64,000 nt of DNA, taken from Acanthamoeba sp. SK_2022b. Lineage: Eukaryota > Discosea > Longamoebia > Acanthamoebidae. The notes beneath the pieces were generated by a model. The model had not been told where the DNA came from. It saw only the letters and a program-made list of their open reading frames with translations, and did no database searches. The DNA lies in the NCBI GenBank assembly GCA_027943245.1, contig JANDJZ010000063.1, positions 1 to 64,000 on the forward strand. The letters are read 5' to 3'. Positions 20,145-31,464 of the stretch are shown piece after piece; the stretch's first letter is position 1; each line of letters opens with the position of its first letter. A program made the position numbers and the translations under genes.

Positions 20145-22070
20145 ATGGACGCTCTTGCAGCTGCGGCTGCGACACGCCAAAAGCCCTCAACTCACGCCTC
20201 CGCAACGGCCGCAGCAAGTACCGCGCCGACCTCACCTTCGACACCGGCCAGTCGGACGTCGGCGCTTTCGATCAACTTCCTCGTCGAATCTTCATCGAGT
20301 CCCTATTTCGTGGAGGAGGAAGACGCAGCCCCCAACAAGCACCGCCAAGAAGACCACGTGGTAGTCGTTGACGAGCAACTCCGTGCCCCTACACCCAACA
20401 AGCTCGGTCGTAAGCTGCATCAAGATGAAGCCCACCACGAGAACCTAGACGACGAGGTCTCAACATCGACCACCACCCAGCGGACATCCCCCTTCGAACA
20501 TCTTTTCCACCCGCACGGCCACACATCGACCGCCTCGTCCGCCTCATCGTGCCCCGTGCCGTCGACTACATCATCGATGAGGAACCACCACGCGTCGGTC
20601 CCGCCCGCATCGCTGCCTTGCGTCGTGTTGCCCCGGCCGATCCGCCCTACGGTTTCTGCCTCGCCCCCCTACCCGCCGCTTCATTCTGTGCAGCAACCGC
20701 CTTCGACAACGTCGTCTTCGTCAACTACCACTACCACCACTGCGACTTACCCCTACCCGGCCTACTACCCTCTGGCCTCGTTCGCTTCGTCCTCTTCACC
20801 GTCTTCCGCGCCCATCCATACCTTGGCTACCGCTGCATCAGCAATGACCAATCCCGTCATCTCTCACGATACCTCCTCAGCTACGACTACCACGACCACC
20901 ACGCTGCCTGTTCCGGTGTTGACCACACCCCCGGGTGGACCTGTGATCGACCTTCAATTTCTCTCGCAGCTCTACCTCCAGGCCTCGCCCTACTTGCTCA
21001 GCAACCTGTTCCCCGGCGCGACCTCGGCCTCCACTGCCGCGTTGGCTTCGCCGCTGGCGGGACCACAGCAAACGCAGATCCACCCATCGATCCATTTACA
21101 GCAGCAGGTCTTCCACCAGGCCATGGCCCTCGCCCAGCTTCACCCGCTGCACCACCAGCCGCCACCGGCGCCGCTGTCGGCTCAGCGGACCGGTGCTGTG
21201 TCACCCAGCTCCTCGCCAGCCCACTCGCCAGTCAACCCGGCAAGGACGAGCCCGGTGGACCGTCGGCCGGTGGTCAGTCACCAGTCGGCGGCTGTGGGCG
21301 GCGGCGATCGTATGTCGGTCCTCGAGTCGATCCTCTCGCGTGCAGAGCGGCAGGCCCAGGAAGAGAGCGCCCGCAACCAGGCGCGTGGAGTCAAGCGCGA
21401 GAAGAGCGAGCCGCGCTACGACGAACACGACTCAGACTACCAACGGCCCGTGCATGACCGCATCAAGCGCCGTAGGACAACCAGCGGCAACAGCGATAGC
21501 GACTACTCGCCCCACGTGGACGGCAGTGATCAGCGGCGGTCGAGGAGCGACGATGAAGAGCGTCACCGGCGACCCTACATCTCCAGCTCAAGCAGTAGCA
21601 GCAGCGACGACGAAAACGACGAGAGGAGAGGTGCCACAAAGCAGGGCATGGTGGGGACCGGCATGAAAGAGATGCTCTACAAGAGGAGGCAGGCATCGCC
21701 CAAGCAAGTGGTGTTGCTCGAGCAGGTCTTCGCCGTAGAGCCCATCCCGACGAGCGCCACCAAGCTACGACTTTCCGAGGTGCTTAACATGAGCCCCAAG
21801 CGAGTGACCGTTTGGTTCAAGAACAAGCGGGCACGTCAGAAGAAGAAGGGCATCCCGCTGCCCAACACCAACACGACTACCAGTTCCTCCTCAGCACCAG
21901 GACTGTTGACCGCTGCCGCCTGCGCTCCACCGCGGGCGTCCGGCTCTCCGATCGACCGCAAGTTTCCAGCAAGGGCTGCCGCAACATCGCCGACCCCTAG
22001 GCGGGGAGACCACGGCCTCACCTTCCACTACTTTGATGACCAAGACGCAGTTGATGATGCGTCTCATTGA
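20145..22070 (+). CDS. Homeodomain transcription factor (K50 type) with long disordered N-terminus
   Basis: One exon, 641 codons, starting MDALAAAAATRQKPSTH. Residues 1-480 are low complexity (Ser, Thr, Pro, Ala, His). A basic, Ser/Asp-rich segment follows (RIKRRRTTSGNSDSDYSP, SSSSSSDDENDERR). The homeodomain covers about residues 505-565: YKRRQASPKQVVLLEQVFAV, then SATKLRLSEVLNMSPKRV and TVWFKNKRARQKKK. Helix 3 keeps W48, F49, N51 and R53, and has Lys at position 50, which in characterised homeodomains favours TAATCC-type sites. The tail is short and Ser/Pro-rich, ending at 22,068-22,070. Nuclear DNA-binding regulator by inference; targets unknown. The low-complexity gene at 2.2-5.4 kb carries a cognate helix 1. 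Confidence 0.88.
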   Translation: MDALAAAAATRQKPSTHASATAAASTAPTSPSTPASRTSALSINFLVESSSSPYFVEEEDAAPNKHRQEDHVVVVDEQLRAPTPNKLGRKLHQDEAHHENLDDEVSTSTTTQRTSPFEHLFHPHGHTSTASSASSCPVPSTTSSMRNHHASVPPASLPCVVLPRPIRPTVSASPPYPPLHSVQQPPSTTSSSSTTTTTTATYPYPAYYPLASFASSSSPSSAPIHTLATAASAMTNPVISHDTSSATTTTTTTLPVPVLTTPPGGPVIDLQFLSQLYLQASPYLLSNLFPGATSASTAALASPLAGPQQTQIHPSIHLQQQVFHQAMALAQLHPLHHQPPPAPLSAQRTGAVSPSSSPAHSPVNPARTSPVDRRPVVSHQSAAVGGGDRMSVLESILSRAERQAQEESARNQARGVKREKSEPRYDEHDSDYQRPVHDRIKRRRTTSGNSDSDYSPHVDGSDQRRSRSDDEERHRRPYISSSSSSSSDDENDERRGATKQGMVGTGMKEMLYKRRQASPKQVVLLEQVFAVEPIPTSATKLRLSEVLNMSPKRVTVWFKNKRARQKKKGIPLPNTNTTTSSSSAPGLLTAAACAPPRASGSPIDRKFPARAAATSPTPRRGDHGLTFHYFDDQDAVDDASH

Positions 22071-22390
22071 ACCGCCGCGGCATGTAATGTACATCTTTAC
22101 TGGCTTTCGTATCACATTCCTTTCTCGTCCGAGAACACTGCCCGAGCAACCGTTGGTGGACGTTGGTTGCCCGTGAGCGGTCCGCGCCCGTGAAATCTGC
22201 GGCAAATGCACTATATATCCCTTATTTAGGCTGGGCAGCAACAACAGCCGCGGCTCTCCCTGTTGGCTCGGAAATCGCGCGGCAGCTCGCTGGTAAAAAG
22301 AAACTCGGGCATTACCTTATTTTCCTTATCATTTCTTCCTCTCGTTGGCTGAGTTTGGTGTCGTCAAAGTACCAAGAGGGCACGGTAGAC
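22071..22390. other. Intergenic spacer
   Basis: About 320 bp between the homeodomain stop and the carrier ATG. No coding or RNA signal was seen; it presumably holds the 3' UTR of the first gene and the promoter of the second. Confidence 0.45.
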
Positions 22391-24163
22391 ATGGCAAGCA
22401 CGAAGCCCACAAATCCTTGTACCCTCCTCTATTGCACTCATCTCTGGCCGAGGACATCTCTGACCTTTTTACTCATTTCGAAAGATGACACCCTGATTCA
22501 GTTCGTCGGCGGCGGAGTGGGCGGTTGTGTGGCCTCCATTTGTACGTATATCCCCCTTTGTTCGACACGTCGTACGGCAGAACGAAACTCTGTAGTGTAC
22601 TACTTTACTATGTTACTATTCGACATTTCTTTTAATCGTAAATAACGTTATTTATTTCAACGCTAAATTAAATAAAGTCTTTGGGCACACCCACCAAAGG
22701 AAGTACCTCACAACTGTACGCTGTTCTTCTTGGCGCGCTGTCAATGCGCAGGCACACACCCGGTGGATCTGCTCAAGGTGAGATTGCAGGTGCAGGGCTC
22801 GGCGTCGGGCATTGCTGCGCCGCAGCTCGGCCTGTGGAAGACCACCGCCGCCGTGTTCAAGGAAGGCGGCGTAGTCGCACTCTATCAGGGGTGCCTGTCC
22901 CTGTCTTATGGTTTTGCACTTGGCGCAGCACGTAAAATGCTCAACTCACCGTCCATTGTCCCCGCAGGCTGAGCGCGTCACTGCTGCGGCAGGCCACCTA
23001 TACTACCACGCGCTTCGGGTGCTACATGTACCTGCGCGACCTGCTCGCCGACAGCCAGGGCAACCTCCCCTTTTACCAGAAGGCACGTTTCCACGACTCT
23101 GGGTCTCCTCTCCCGGTAGTTGTGCCGCCACTCACTTCGATCATGCTGGGCAACATCTAGGTGCTGGCGTCCATGCTCGCTGGTGCTGGTGGCGCGGTCG
23201 TGGGCACTCCTGCTGACGTCACTCTAGTAAGACCTCATCCACCTGCGGTTTGATTTTGTAGTTTCCCCTTTTTTTATATACAAATCCTTATAATTTACCT
23301 CCATTTTGTTGTCGTCAAGGTGCGGATGCAAGCCGATGGGAGACTTCCGCCAGAGAAGCAGAGGCGTTACAAGCACGCCATCGACGGGCTGGTAGGGTGC
23401 CACACCTCCTCGCCGAGATGTGCGCGCGGCCGATCGGATTTGTGCCCACATTCACCCCGCTCCGCTGGACCGTTTGTTGTTGTTTCTCTCTCGCTCCCCG
23501 CTTGTTCTATCCGCAGATCAGGATCGTGCGCGAGGAGGGCTTTTTCACTATGTGGAAGGGCTGTCTCCCCAACGTTTACAGGCATACTGACCCCCAACAT
23601 GAGCTCACCTCTGTGCGGGCTTGGTCTAATGAGAAAGAAATGTCAGGGCCATGTTCATGACGGCGGGTCAGCTGGCCTCGTACGATCAGGCCAAGATGCT
23701 GCTGCTCGCCACCAAGATATTCAAGGACGACCCCCTCACACATTTTACGTACAGACTCCTCACTACCACCAAAACTCTCGAGAGGGCAACACCTAAGCCA
23801 CATGTGACGCCCCCTCTCCTCGGCAGTGCGAGTACGATAGCAGGTCTGATAGCGGCCGTGATCACATCGCCGCTCGATGTGGTCAAGTCGCGAGTCATGA
23901 ACGCCGAAAAGGGCTTCTACAAGGGATCCATCGACTGCACGCTCAGGGTTGGCCCTCCTTGCCCCAACGCAAGTTTAGATTTGAATTTGGCGGCAAGTAA
24001 CGCGACTCTTGCGCAGACACTCAAGGCGGAAGGGCCCTTGGCCTTCTACCGCGGGTTCGTGCCGTACGCCATCCGTCTCACGCCGCACACGATCATCACC
24101 TTCCTCGCCTTTGAGCAGTTCAATAAGTACGCGCCCTCTGTGGTAGCTGAGCGCGAGAGCTAG
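22391..24163 (+). CDS. SLC25A10: Mitochondrial carrier, dicarboxylate-carrier (SLC25A10) type
   Basis: It starts MASTKPTNP and joins at 22,502 to FVGGGVGGCVASIC. Three mitochondrial-carrier repeats show the signature after odd helices: THPVDLLKVRLQVQG, GTPADVTLVRMQADG and TSPLDVVKSRVMNAEKG. The second repeat's PADxxxVRMQ, YKHAIDGLIRIVREEGFF and TAGQLASYDQAKMLLL closely follow dicarboxylate carriers, and the third ends RLTPHTIITFLAFEQ. About eight short exons; stop at 24,161-24,163. Expected role: exchange of malate or succinate with phosphate or sulfate across the inner mitochondrial membrane. The oxoglutarate carrier and uncoupling proteins are the nearest alternatives. Confidence 0.88.
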
Positions 24164-25312
24164 CCTGTTCTGGGAGGAGGGGTGACCCGGCTGTTATGCC
24201 CGCTCAACATTACCTTCCCCCGTGTATATGTGCGTGACCTCCAGGGCCTGCCTTTGGTTGCTGACAAAGACGGGCAAGCTGCCTCCCATTGCAACTTCAG
24301 CTTGAGGCTCCTCAGTCTGTCCTTTATGCCCCACAGTAGTAAACTTGGGGCCAGCAGCCTCTTCCTCAAGGAACCCAATGAGGATCCACATTGCTGGATG
24401 TACCGCCAATGTTCAGCTTTGGTTTCTGTGTTGTGTTGGAGCAGCAAGAGTGAGCACAATGACCTCATGATGTCTTCTTGCACAAGGTGTGATCAGGTTG
24501 CTGACCAGGTTGAGATGCTGTTGCCATGAGCTTGAAGATGTGCTCTTCTGAGATAGCTGCAAGTGCCAAGATGTGTTCCTCAAGATGCTTGGATGTGTGC
24601 CTTTCCTGGTTGCTTGACCCAGAAATTACAGGCTTCATAGTAAACCTACTGTGGATAGATCTTGTTCTGGAGAATCTCTGGTTGTTAAATTAGATAGCAC
24701 CCTTTGCTCTCATTTATGGCCTTGTCAAGCTTAGATTGAGATTAGCTCCCAGTGCTTGATGAGCATGTCAAGTTACTTTCCTGCAAAAATTGGTGTGTGG
24801 TGCCAACTGATAAAATGGAACAAAGGAAACTGTGAAATGAAGAGATGATACTGGACTTGGGTTGGTTGTGGTGTTGCCACCATACTTGAATAAAATTTTG
24901 GTAGGTCACTGAAGTGGCTTCCAGAAGTGTGTTTGCCCCAATGCCATATTTATGAACCTACCACACAAAATTTCCAGATCTGATGCATTTTTTTCTGGTA
25001 AGAAAAAACGCTCAGGAATGGCCCCAAAGCTGTCTAAAACAAGGAAATTTGCCTGTCAGATGTAAAATCTCAGAAAAAACGTGCCGAAATAGCGAAGTAA
25101 TTCAGACCCAATGAGTGGTGGACCAAATCAAACACACAAACAAAAAATGACCAGAAAACTTGAAATCAATAGTGGTCAGCAACAGCAGCTGGCCTTTTGC
25201 TGGAGTGGCATCACACCAGGGCATCCTCACTGCTGACAGCACAAGCTCGCTGCACTTGGGGCAATGGTGCCTCCATTCAGCCCTCATTTGTTATTAATAT
25301 CTTCCTTGTCCA

Positions 25313-26842
25313 TCACCTCCTCCTCTCGTGGTCCTTCCCCTTGTCATCTTTATCATTGCCCTTTGCCTTACACTCCTCCTCCTTGTCCTTGCTGGGCTCA
25401 GTTTGGTACTCTGGCAGCACTTCTGAATCAACTCTTCTTCCTCTTCGCACCTTGCTTGCTTTGCTTGTTGCCTTGGCTTCTTCAGCCTGGGATTCATCCA
25501 TCTTGACCAAGTCAGCTGGCTCTCCACACTGCTGAGTTTGTCCACGCCCACAATAACTGACTGCACAGTGGCAATGTCGTCCTTCTTGTTGCGTGGCTTG
25601 CCAAAGGTCTTGAGACTGGCAGTAAGGCTGGGGCTGGTTGGTGTTGTCTGGTACTGGGCAAATGAAGGGTTGTGTGATGCATTGTGAATTTAAATTTACA
25701 GCTGGTTTTACAAAACCAGATGGGGGGAGGTGGTTTGGTGTTGTAATGCTCTGACAAAAAAGGAAGGGAGAGAAATGATTGGCTTTGCATGGGCAAACAC
25801 CCATGCAATGACAGAATTCCTTGGAAGTTCACAGTTATAGGTGGTATGACCCAAGGGCACCTATTCATTTACAAGAAGTGTTGACCCAATGCGCATCGGT
25901 TCTTCCACCCCATCCCAGAGACTACATATTTTGGGTAATATACCAGGGTACCAAGAAGAAATTTCGCTCAGTACAAATCTTTACCAAATTTGAGCTATTT
26001 CTTGCCATGGACAAAACAGACACAAAATCACTCAGGCCTGATGCGTATCAGTACCAACCCTTAAAAGATGTTTGTGAAAAAACAGTTCTTCTTGTTACTC
26101 AATGCACCAAGGTACTGAAATGAAATTTTTGAAGGTTTAGGGTCAACCTTCAAGAATGTCACACTGGGTTTGCTCAGGTCAAGATCATCCCTGTAGTCTG
26201 TAGTTCAGGAGTAATGATGTTGGGATTGTCCTGAATGGATCAGGCAATTGGAGGCAAGGGCAACGAGACCAGTCAGTAACCAGAGCTACTGCACATGGAT
26301 GGGGAAGAAGAGGCAGAGATGGAGCTTGAGCCAAAGGAAGCAGGGGTGATGAAGTACAGATGCACATTGGTTTGCCAACAAACCAACCCATCAACCTCCT
26401 TCTCCTCCCTTGTAGTTGTCTCCCAGTGCTTCTTCAAAAGCACTCCTGCTTGAATCGCCTCTATTATCAAATGGGAGGTCCAGTCATTTTAAAATTGATT
26501 TTGAATTTTGGATAGATAAAACTTAAAACTTCATTTCTGCCCTTTATCAAATCATCCAAATTCGACCCATTCACCACATTTTAAGTTGGTCCCTTGTGCT
26601 GCAAGCACATCAACAAATTTGCTTCCCTGAGCATCCTTCTCCCTTGATGGGGAAGGAGTCCTCTCCCTCTTCTTGCTGCTGTGCATCTCCTGAAAGTCGT
26701 TGTCATGGGTGCTCCAGTGGTGCTTCTTGTGCTTTTCTGGTGAATGATTGGGGCTTGAACAGGAAAGCTTGCATAGCTTCCAAAGAAGGCGGGTGCAAAG
26801 AGTGTTCCTGGCACTGCATATGTGTAGGTGGTGATATTGCAA
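25313..26842 (-). pseudogene. Possible coding remnants (minus strand)
   Basis: Three open minus-strand segments have ordinary protein composition, unlike the repeat ORFs nearby. About 26,842-26,555 gives NHSPEKHKKHHWSTHDNDF and KKRERTPSPSREKDAQGSKF. About 26,470-26,275 gives AIQAGVLLKKHWETTTREEK and VDGLVCWQTNVHLYFITPAS. About 25,660-25,313 gives ADLVKMDESQAEEAKATSKA and SKDKEEECKAKGNDKDDKGK. They could be exons of one gene or of a decayed element. No start, splice chain or family is recognised. Confidence 0.25.
25940..26100 (+). repeat. Repeat family R3, left arm
   Basis: It contains CTTTACCAAATTTGAGCTAT, then ACAAAATCACTCAGGCCTG and CAGTACCAACCCTTAAA. The same string of blocks occurs in reverse orientation at 30.30-30.42 and 29.85-29.91 kb, with about 390 bp inserted between blocks on the right side. 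Confidence 0.7.
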
Positions 26843-27369
26843 GCTTCACATTGTTTTTAGGTTCAGTTTTCACTTATCTCTCCATCATGTACACATACAC
26901 AGTGAAAAGAAATTCATGGAAGATGCATTGGGCAGCAGCATACCCTAGTTGGAGTGGAAGATGTTTGAAGTTGCACAGTTGAATGAAGTTGGGATTGCAG
27001 ATGAGTGGTCTGTTGGCTAGAGGAAATAAAATTACTTTTGGTGAAAAATGTCAACTCATTTTTTTGGGCAAATCCAAAGATAACAAGTGATTTTTATTGC
27101 ATATCAAAAAATGTCAACTTATATATGCAGCATAACCCATGTTAGAATGCATACTCTCCAACAGTAACAATGCATACTGTCCAACAGTAACAACAAGTAT
27201 CACTTAGGACTGCAAGTGCATTGAGTTGGCAGTAGGGTGTCTTGAAGCACAAGCTTTTTTTAGACATGTGGAGGTCACAGTAGTAGTGGTGGTTTCAATA
27301 AAGATGTTGTAGTTAGAAGCAGTCAACAAGGTCAGTCATCCAGCCCCCATCCCTTACTCAGTGATGAGC

Positions 27370-28090
27370 ATTATGATTTCATGGTGCAAATCACAAACAT
27401 ACAACATTGACTGTCAGTGGCACCTTGAAGAAACATGACAGCTGTCTACTCAAATGCTGCTGCTGCTTGCACACAGAACTCAATGGCTCTGCACTTTCTT
27501 CATCTCCTTCAACTCTTGATGCTGCACTGTCATGCATGTGCAGGGGAGAGCTGCTTTATTGATGGCATGGCATCAAGGTTTTGCCAGTGCACCTCCTTCA
27601 CCACACACATGCTTGCTTGCAACCATAGTGTCCACATGTGCAGTGTTCCTGCCGCTCTGCTTCACCACACATCACAACCTGCCATCTGGTCCTGTTGAGC
27701 ATGTGATGTTGATGGCCTTATTGGGGTTTATGCTGGCCATAGCATTGCATATGTGTGCAATGCTCATGCACCTCTGTCACCACAAAAATGCCTGCCATCT
27801 GGTCATGTGATGTTGGTGGTCTTCTACCATTGCGTTCATGTACATGGTGCTCAAGCACCACCTTTACCATAAAATGCTTGCCATTTGGTAATGTATGAGC
27901 ATGTGATGTTGGAGGTCTTCTTGGCATTTCTCTCTGCTCTGCCATCACGAATGCATATGCGATGCTCATGCACCTCCTTCACCACAAAAAAGCCTGCCAT
28001 TTGGTCATGTGTGGGCATGTCATGTTGGAGGTCTTCATGACATTTATGCTTGCTCTTCCCTCGTGTATGCATACATGATGCTCATGCACC
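27370..28090 (+). repeat. Repeat family R1, copy 1
   Basis: It begins GGTGCAAATCACAAACATAC and carries several internal sub-repeats of the type CTCATGCACCTCCTTCACCA ... GCCTGCCATTTGGTCATG ... ATGTGATGTTGGAGGTCTTC. Copies: 28.95-29.33 kb (direct) and 31.11-30.72 kb (inverted). Confidence 0.75.
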
Positions 28091-28840
28091 TTCTTTCCCA
28101 TTACACCCTCTATGTTGTCATGTTTGGGCATGTGTTGGGTGATCATGGTGCCATTTTTGCTTGCAATACCATCACAAAAGTATGCACATGCTCTTTGCTT
28201 TGCAACATGTTCACCAGCATTGCCTTTATGTTGTAATCCCATCCATGGGCACTGGGTGACAACACAGCCTTGCCAATTCAAGCTTTACTCCCAAGCCAGT
28301 TGCCTGAGACCACTGTCCAGGCACATGCACAGCCTTGGCTTGATGTCATCCTGCTCATACATAGTCCTAATACACCTCTGCACACATGGATGACAGTGCA
28401 TCCAATTCATCATCTGGGAAAGTACAATGAGAAACACACACACAAAACTCAATATCTTCCTTTTTTTAAGTTGTTTTTTCATCAAGTACACATATGTGGT
28501 GTGGAAGTGCTCCTTTGTTCTGGTGCCAATATCAAGCTATTTTTTGTCCAAAGTGTTGACATTCAGCTGGTGGCGCAACGGCAGCTCATTAGAAAAACCC
28601 CATTCCCCACAGCCACCTAATGTCCTGTTATCCAGTTGTTCACAGCTTTGCTGTGCTTGCAGGATGATTGTGCAAGGGCAGCTGAAAGGGATCATGCATG
28701 ATTTATTATTGACAGAAAAGCAGTTGGTTGTCATGTGTATCACCTGGCTTGCTGGTGCAGGTTGTGCAATGATTTTATTGAGGGCTGCATCCTCATTCCA
28801 CACATATGTATCAGATAGACTGGTAAGAATAAATGGCAAT
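28090..28840 (+). repeat. Repeat family R2, left arm of inverted pair
   Basis: It holds CACCCTCTATGTTGTCATGT, GGTGCCAATATCAAGCTAT, CCAAAGTGTTGAC and GTGCAATGATTTTATTGAGG. All of these recur in the same order on the minus strand at 29.825-29.32 kb. Confidence 0.8.
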
Positions 28841-28949
28841 AGGTTACCCACAACACATGCACAGGATGGCCAGGGCCAGACAGGGGTTTCTCTCCCTTCC
28901 TTTTTTGTCATAGTGTCACAACACCAAACCACCTCCCCAACATCTGAAT

Positions 28950-29330
28950 AACAATGCTGCGCTGTTATGCATGTGCAGGTGGTGTGGTTGCACCTGCTTC
29001 ATTGCCTGCATGCTTGCTGATGACATTGCACAAAGGTTTTGCCAGTTCCTTCACCACACATGCTTGCTTGCATTGTGCCAATACAGACCTGCCATCTGGT
29101 CAGGCATGAGCATGTGAAGTTGATGGCCTTGCTGAGGTTTATGCTTGCCATACCATTGCATGTATGTGTGCAATGCTCCTGCACCTCTGTCACCACAAAA
29201 ATGTCTGCCATCTGGTCATGAGTGAGCATGATGTTGATGGACTTCTCTATGCCCTACCATCGCATATGCAAAAAAGCCTGCAATTTGGTAATGTGTGGGC
29301 ATGTGATGTTGGAGGTGTTCATCTATATGA
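28950..29330 (+). repeat. Repeat family R1, copy 2 (direct)
   Basis: A diverged copy of 27.5-28.06 kb: TTATGCATGTGCAGG, GCTTGCCATACCATTGCATG, CACCACAAAAATGTCTGCC. It sits in the spacer between the two R2 arms. Confidence 0.7.
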
Positions 29331-29825
29331 TACATATGTGCATATGAGGATGCAGCCCTCAATAAAATCATTGCACAACCTGCATCAGCCAGGCAATACA
29401 TGAGCTGACATTGCGCCACCAGCTGAACATCAACACTTTGGACATACAATAGCTTGATATTGGCACCAGAAAAGGAGCAGAGCACTTTAGGACTGTGTAC
29501 CTGCGCATTGAAACAAACCTAAAATAGAAAAGATGTGGAGATGTATTAGGACTATGTATGAGCAGGATGACATCATGACAAGGCAGTGCATGTGCCTGGA
29601 TAGTGGTCTCAGGCAACAGGCTTGGGAGTAAAGCTTGAATTGGCAAGGATGTGTTGTCACCCACTGTGCATGGATGGGATTACAACATTAAGGCAATGCT
29701 GGAGAACATGGTGCTAAGAAAAGAGCATGTGCATGCTTCTGTGATGGTACTGCAAGCAAAAATGGCAACAAGATCACCCACAACACATGCCCAAACATGA
29801 CAACATACAGGGTGTAATGGAATAA
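29320..29825 (-). repeat. Repeat family R2, right arm (inverted)
   Basis: The reverse complement matches 28.09-28.84 kb block by block but lacks about 150 bp that are present at 28.59-28.74 kb in the left arm. Confidence 0.8.
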
Positions 29826-29849
29826 AAACACACTGGAGTATGTACAAGG

Positions 29850-30420
29850 CCTCAAAAATGCTTCAAATTCTGTTTTTACAAAATCATTTAAGGTTTGGTA
29901 CTGATGTGCAATTGACACTGCGAGAGCGTAATTTCGTCTGCCCAATGGACTGTCTGGCCCCATTGCAGGCCTGGAATGCTGCAAAATTAGGAGGAATGTG
30001 TCCCAGTTTGCTAGTGTCGACAATATACCCCAATGGACTGTTGTTAACTGGATTTTATCCCGGTTTGAAGGGGGGCCAATTTGTCACAAATTAACGAGAT
30101 TATATTTGATCGATGAGGATTTCAAGTGCGTCTTGTAGTAAAACACTTGGAGAACAACAAAATATCAATGCCACAGACGTTGGAAGGCTTTGGTGTGAGT
30201 TCTCTGGCAAGTGTCACGCAGCTGAAAAGATCATTAAAAAAATAGTTTTCTTTTTTCCACAATCCTTTGGGGCTGCCCAGCCGTTGGATAGCAACGCACT
30301 CCTATTGATGGTCTGAGTGATTTTGTGTTGGCCTGCCTGTTTTGTACATGTTACAGGCAAGAAATCGCTCAAATTTGGTAAAGATTTGTGCATGCAAAAT
30401 TTCTACCAAATACTGAGCAT
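29850..30420 (-). repeat. Repeat family R3, right arm (inverted, interrupted)
   Basis: The blocks at 30.30-30.42 kb (ACTCAGACCA side) and 29.85-29.91 kb match 25.94-26.10 kb in reverse. The sequence between 29.91 and 30.30 kb has no counterpart in the left arm. Confidence 0.65.
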
Positions 30421-30719
30421 TTTACCTAAAATATCAGGTCAACACTTCTCTTGTGGTTTTGTGAGTGAAGATCTATGATGATTAAAAAGTGACATCAAAA
30501 TGTACCTACTAAGAACAGAAGTCAGGTCCTTTGGGTTGTTCTTCCACCCCAATCCAAAGATGGACTTGGCCCAGCTTTAGACCAAGTAATGATTGTAATT
30601 TTAAGTTTACCATATTTTAGGTAGGGTAATTGTTTGTTGTGTGCAATTTTAAAGAGATAAAATTTCTCATTTTATTGAAGTAAAAGTCAATGGAGAGGCA
30701 CAAAAAATGGAGTGTCGTT

Positions 30720-31110
30720 TTTTGTGTTGTGTATGTGGCATTTAGGTGGTGACAGAGGTGCATGAGCATGGCAGATGGGATGCATATGAGATAGTTGTGC
30801 AGAGAGGAATGCCAAGAAGACCATTAACATCACACACTCACACTTGACGGCATTTTTGTGGTGACCAAGGTGCATGAGCATTGCATACAGCACCACATGC
30901 TCATACATGACAATATGGCAGGTTGTGATGTGGTGAAGAGGAGCTGCATGAACACTGCACATGTGGACACTACGGTTGCAAGCAAGCATGTGTGTGGTGA
31001 AGGAGGTGCACTGGTATGCAAGCAGCTGCAGCAGCATCTGGGTAGCAGCTGTCATGTTTCTTCCAGGTGCCACTGACAGTAAATGTTGTATGTTTGTGAT
31101 TTGCACCAGA
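30720..31110 (-). repeat. Repeat family R1, copy 3 (inverted)
   Basis: The reverse complement starts GGTGCAAATCACAAACATAC like copy 1 and follows it through ACATGACAGCTG and CACACACATGCTTGCTTGC. It extends through the GCATGAGCATTG sub-repeats. Confidence 0.78.
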
Positions 31111-31464
31111 AACCAGCCACCATGATGGAGCTGCTGCAGAATTCATGAAATGTCATGCCATTGTAACATGGGTTTGCTGGATCCAGGCGTCTCATTGTTT
31201 GGAGTTCAAAAAGGTATGCTGATGAAAGAGTGACATCTGGAGATACAGAATATGAAGGTACCCTTTGGGCCAAGTACATGCATTTTTGGTTCATTAAAAA
31301 GTGCCATTGTTACTTTTTTCTGAATGACAAAATGGAAAAGTTTGGTATGTTGTGCTTGTAATGTTGGGCATCTGTTCCCAATGCATTGAGTTGCATCTGG
31401 TAGTCTCATTTTCACTTTATGAACAGTAAACATGTCTCCTTAAGCCCTGCAGCACACTATCATG

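Noticed and set aside
27435..28620. Cys/His-rich ORFs that might suggest zinc-finger proteins
   Set aside because: They recur only where repeat copies occur, on both strands, with no regular Cys/His spacing; best explained as repeat sequence.
30687..31106. 139-codon minus-strand ORF
   Set aside because: It lies wholly inside the inverted copy of repeat R1, and the frame is not kept in the other copies.
27370..31110. CRISPR-like array
   Set aside because: Repeats differ in length and spacing, are diverged and inverted, and the genome is eukaryotic.
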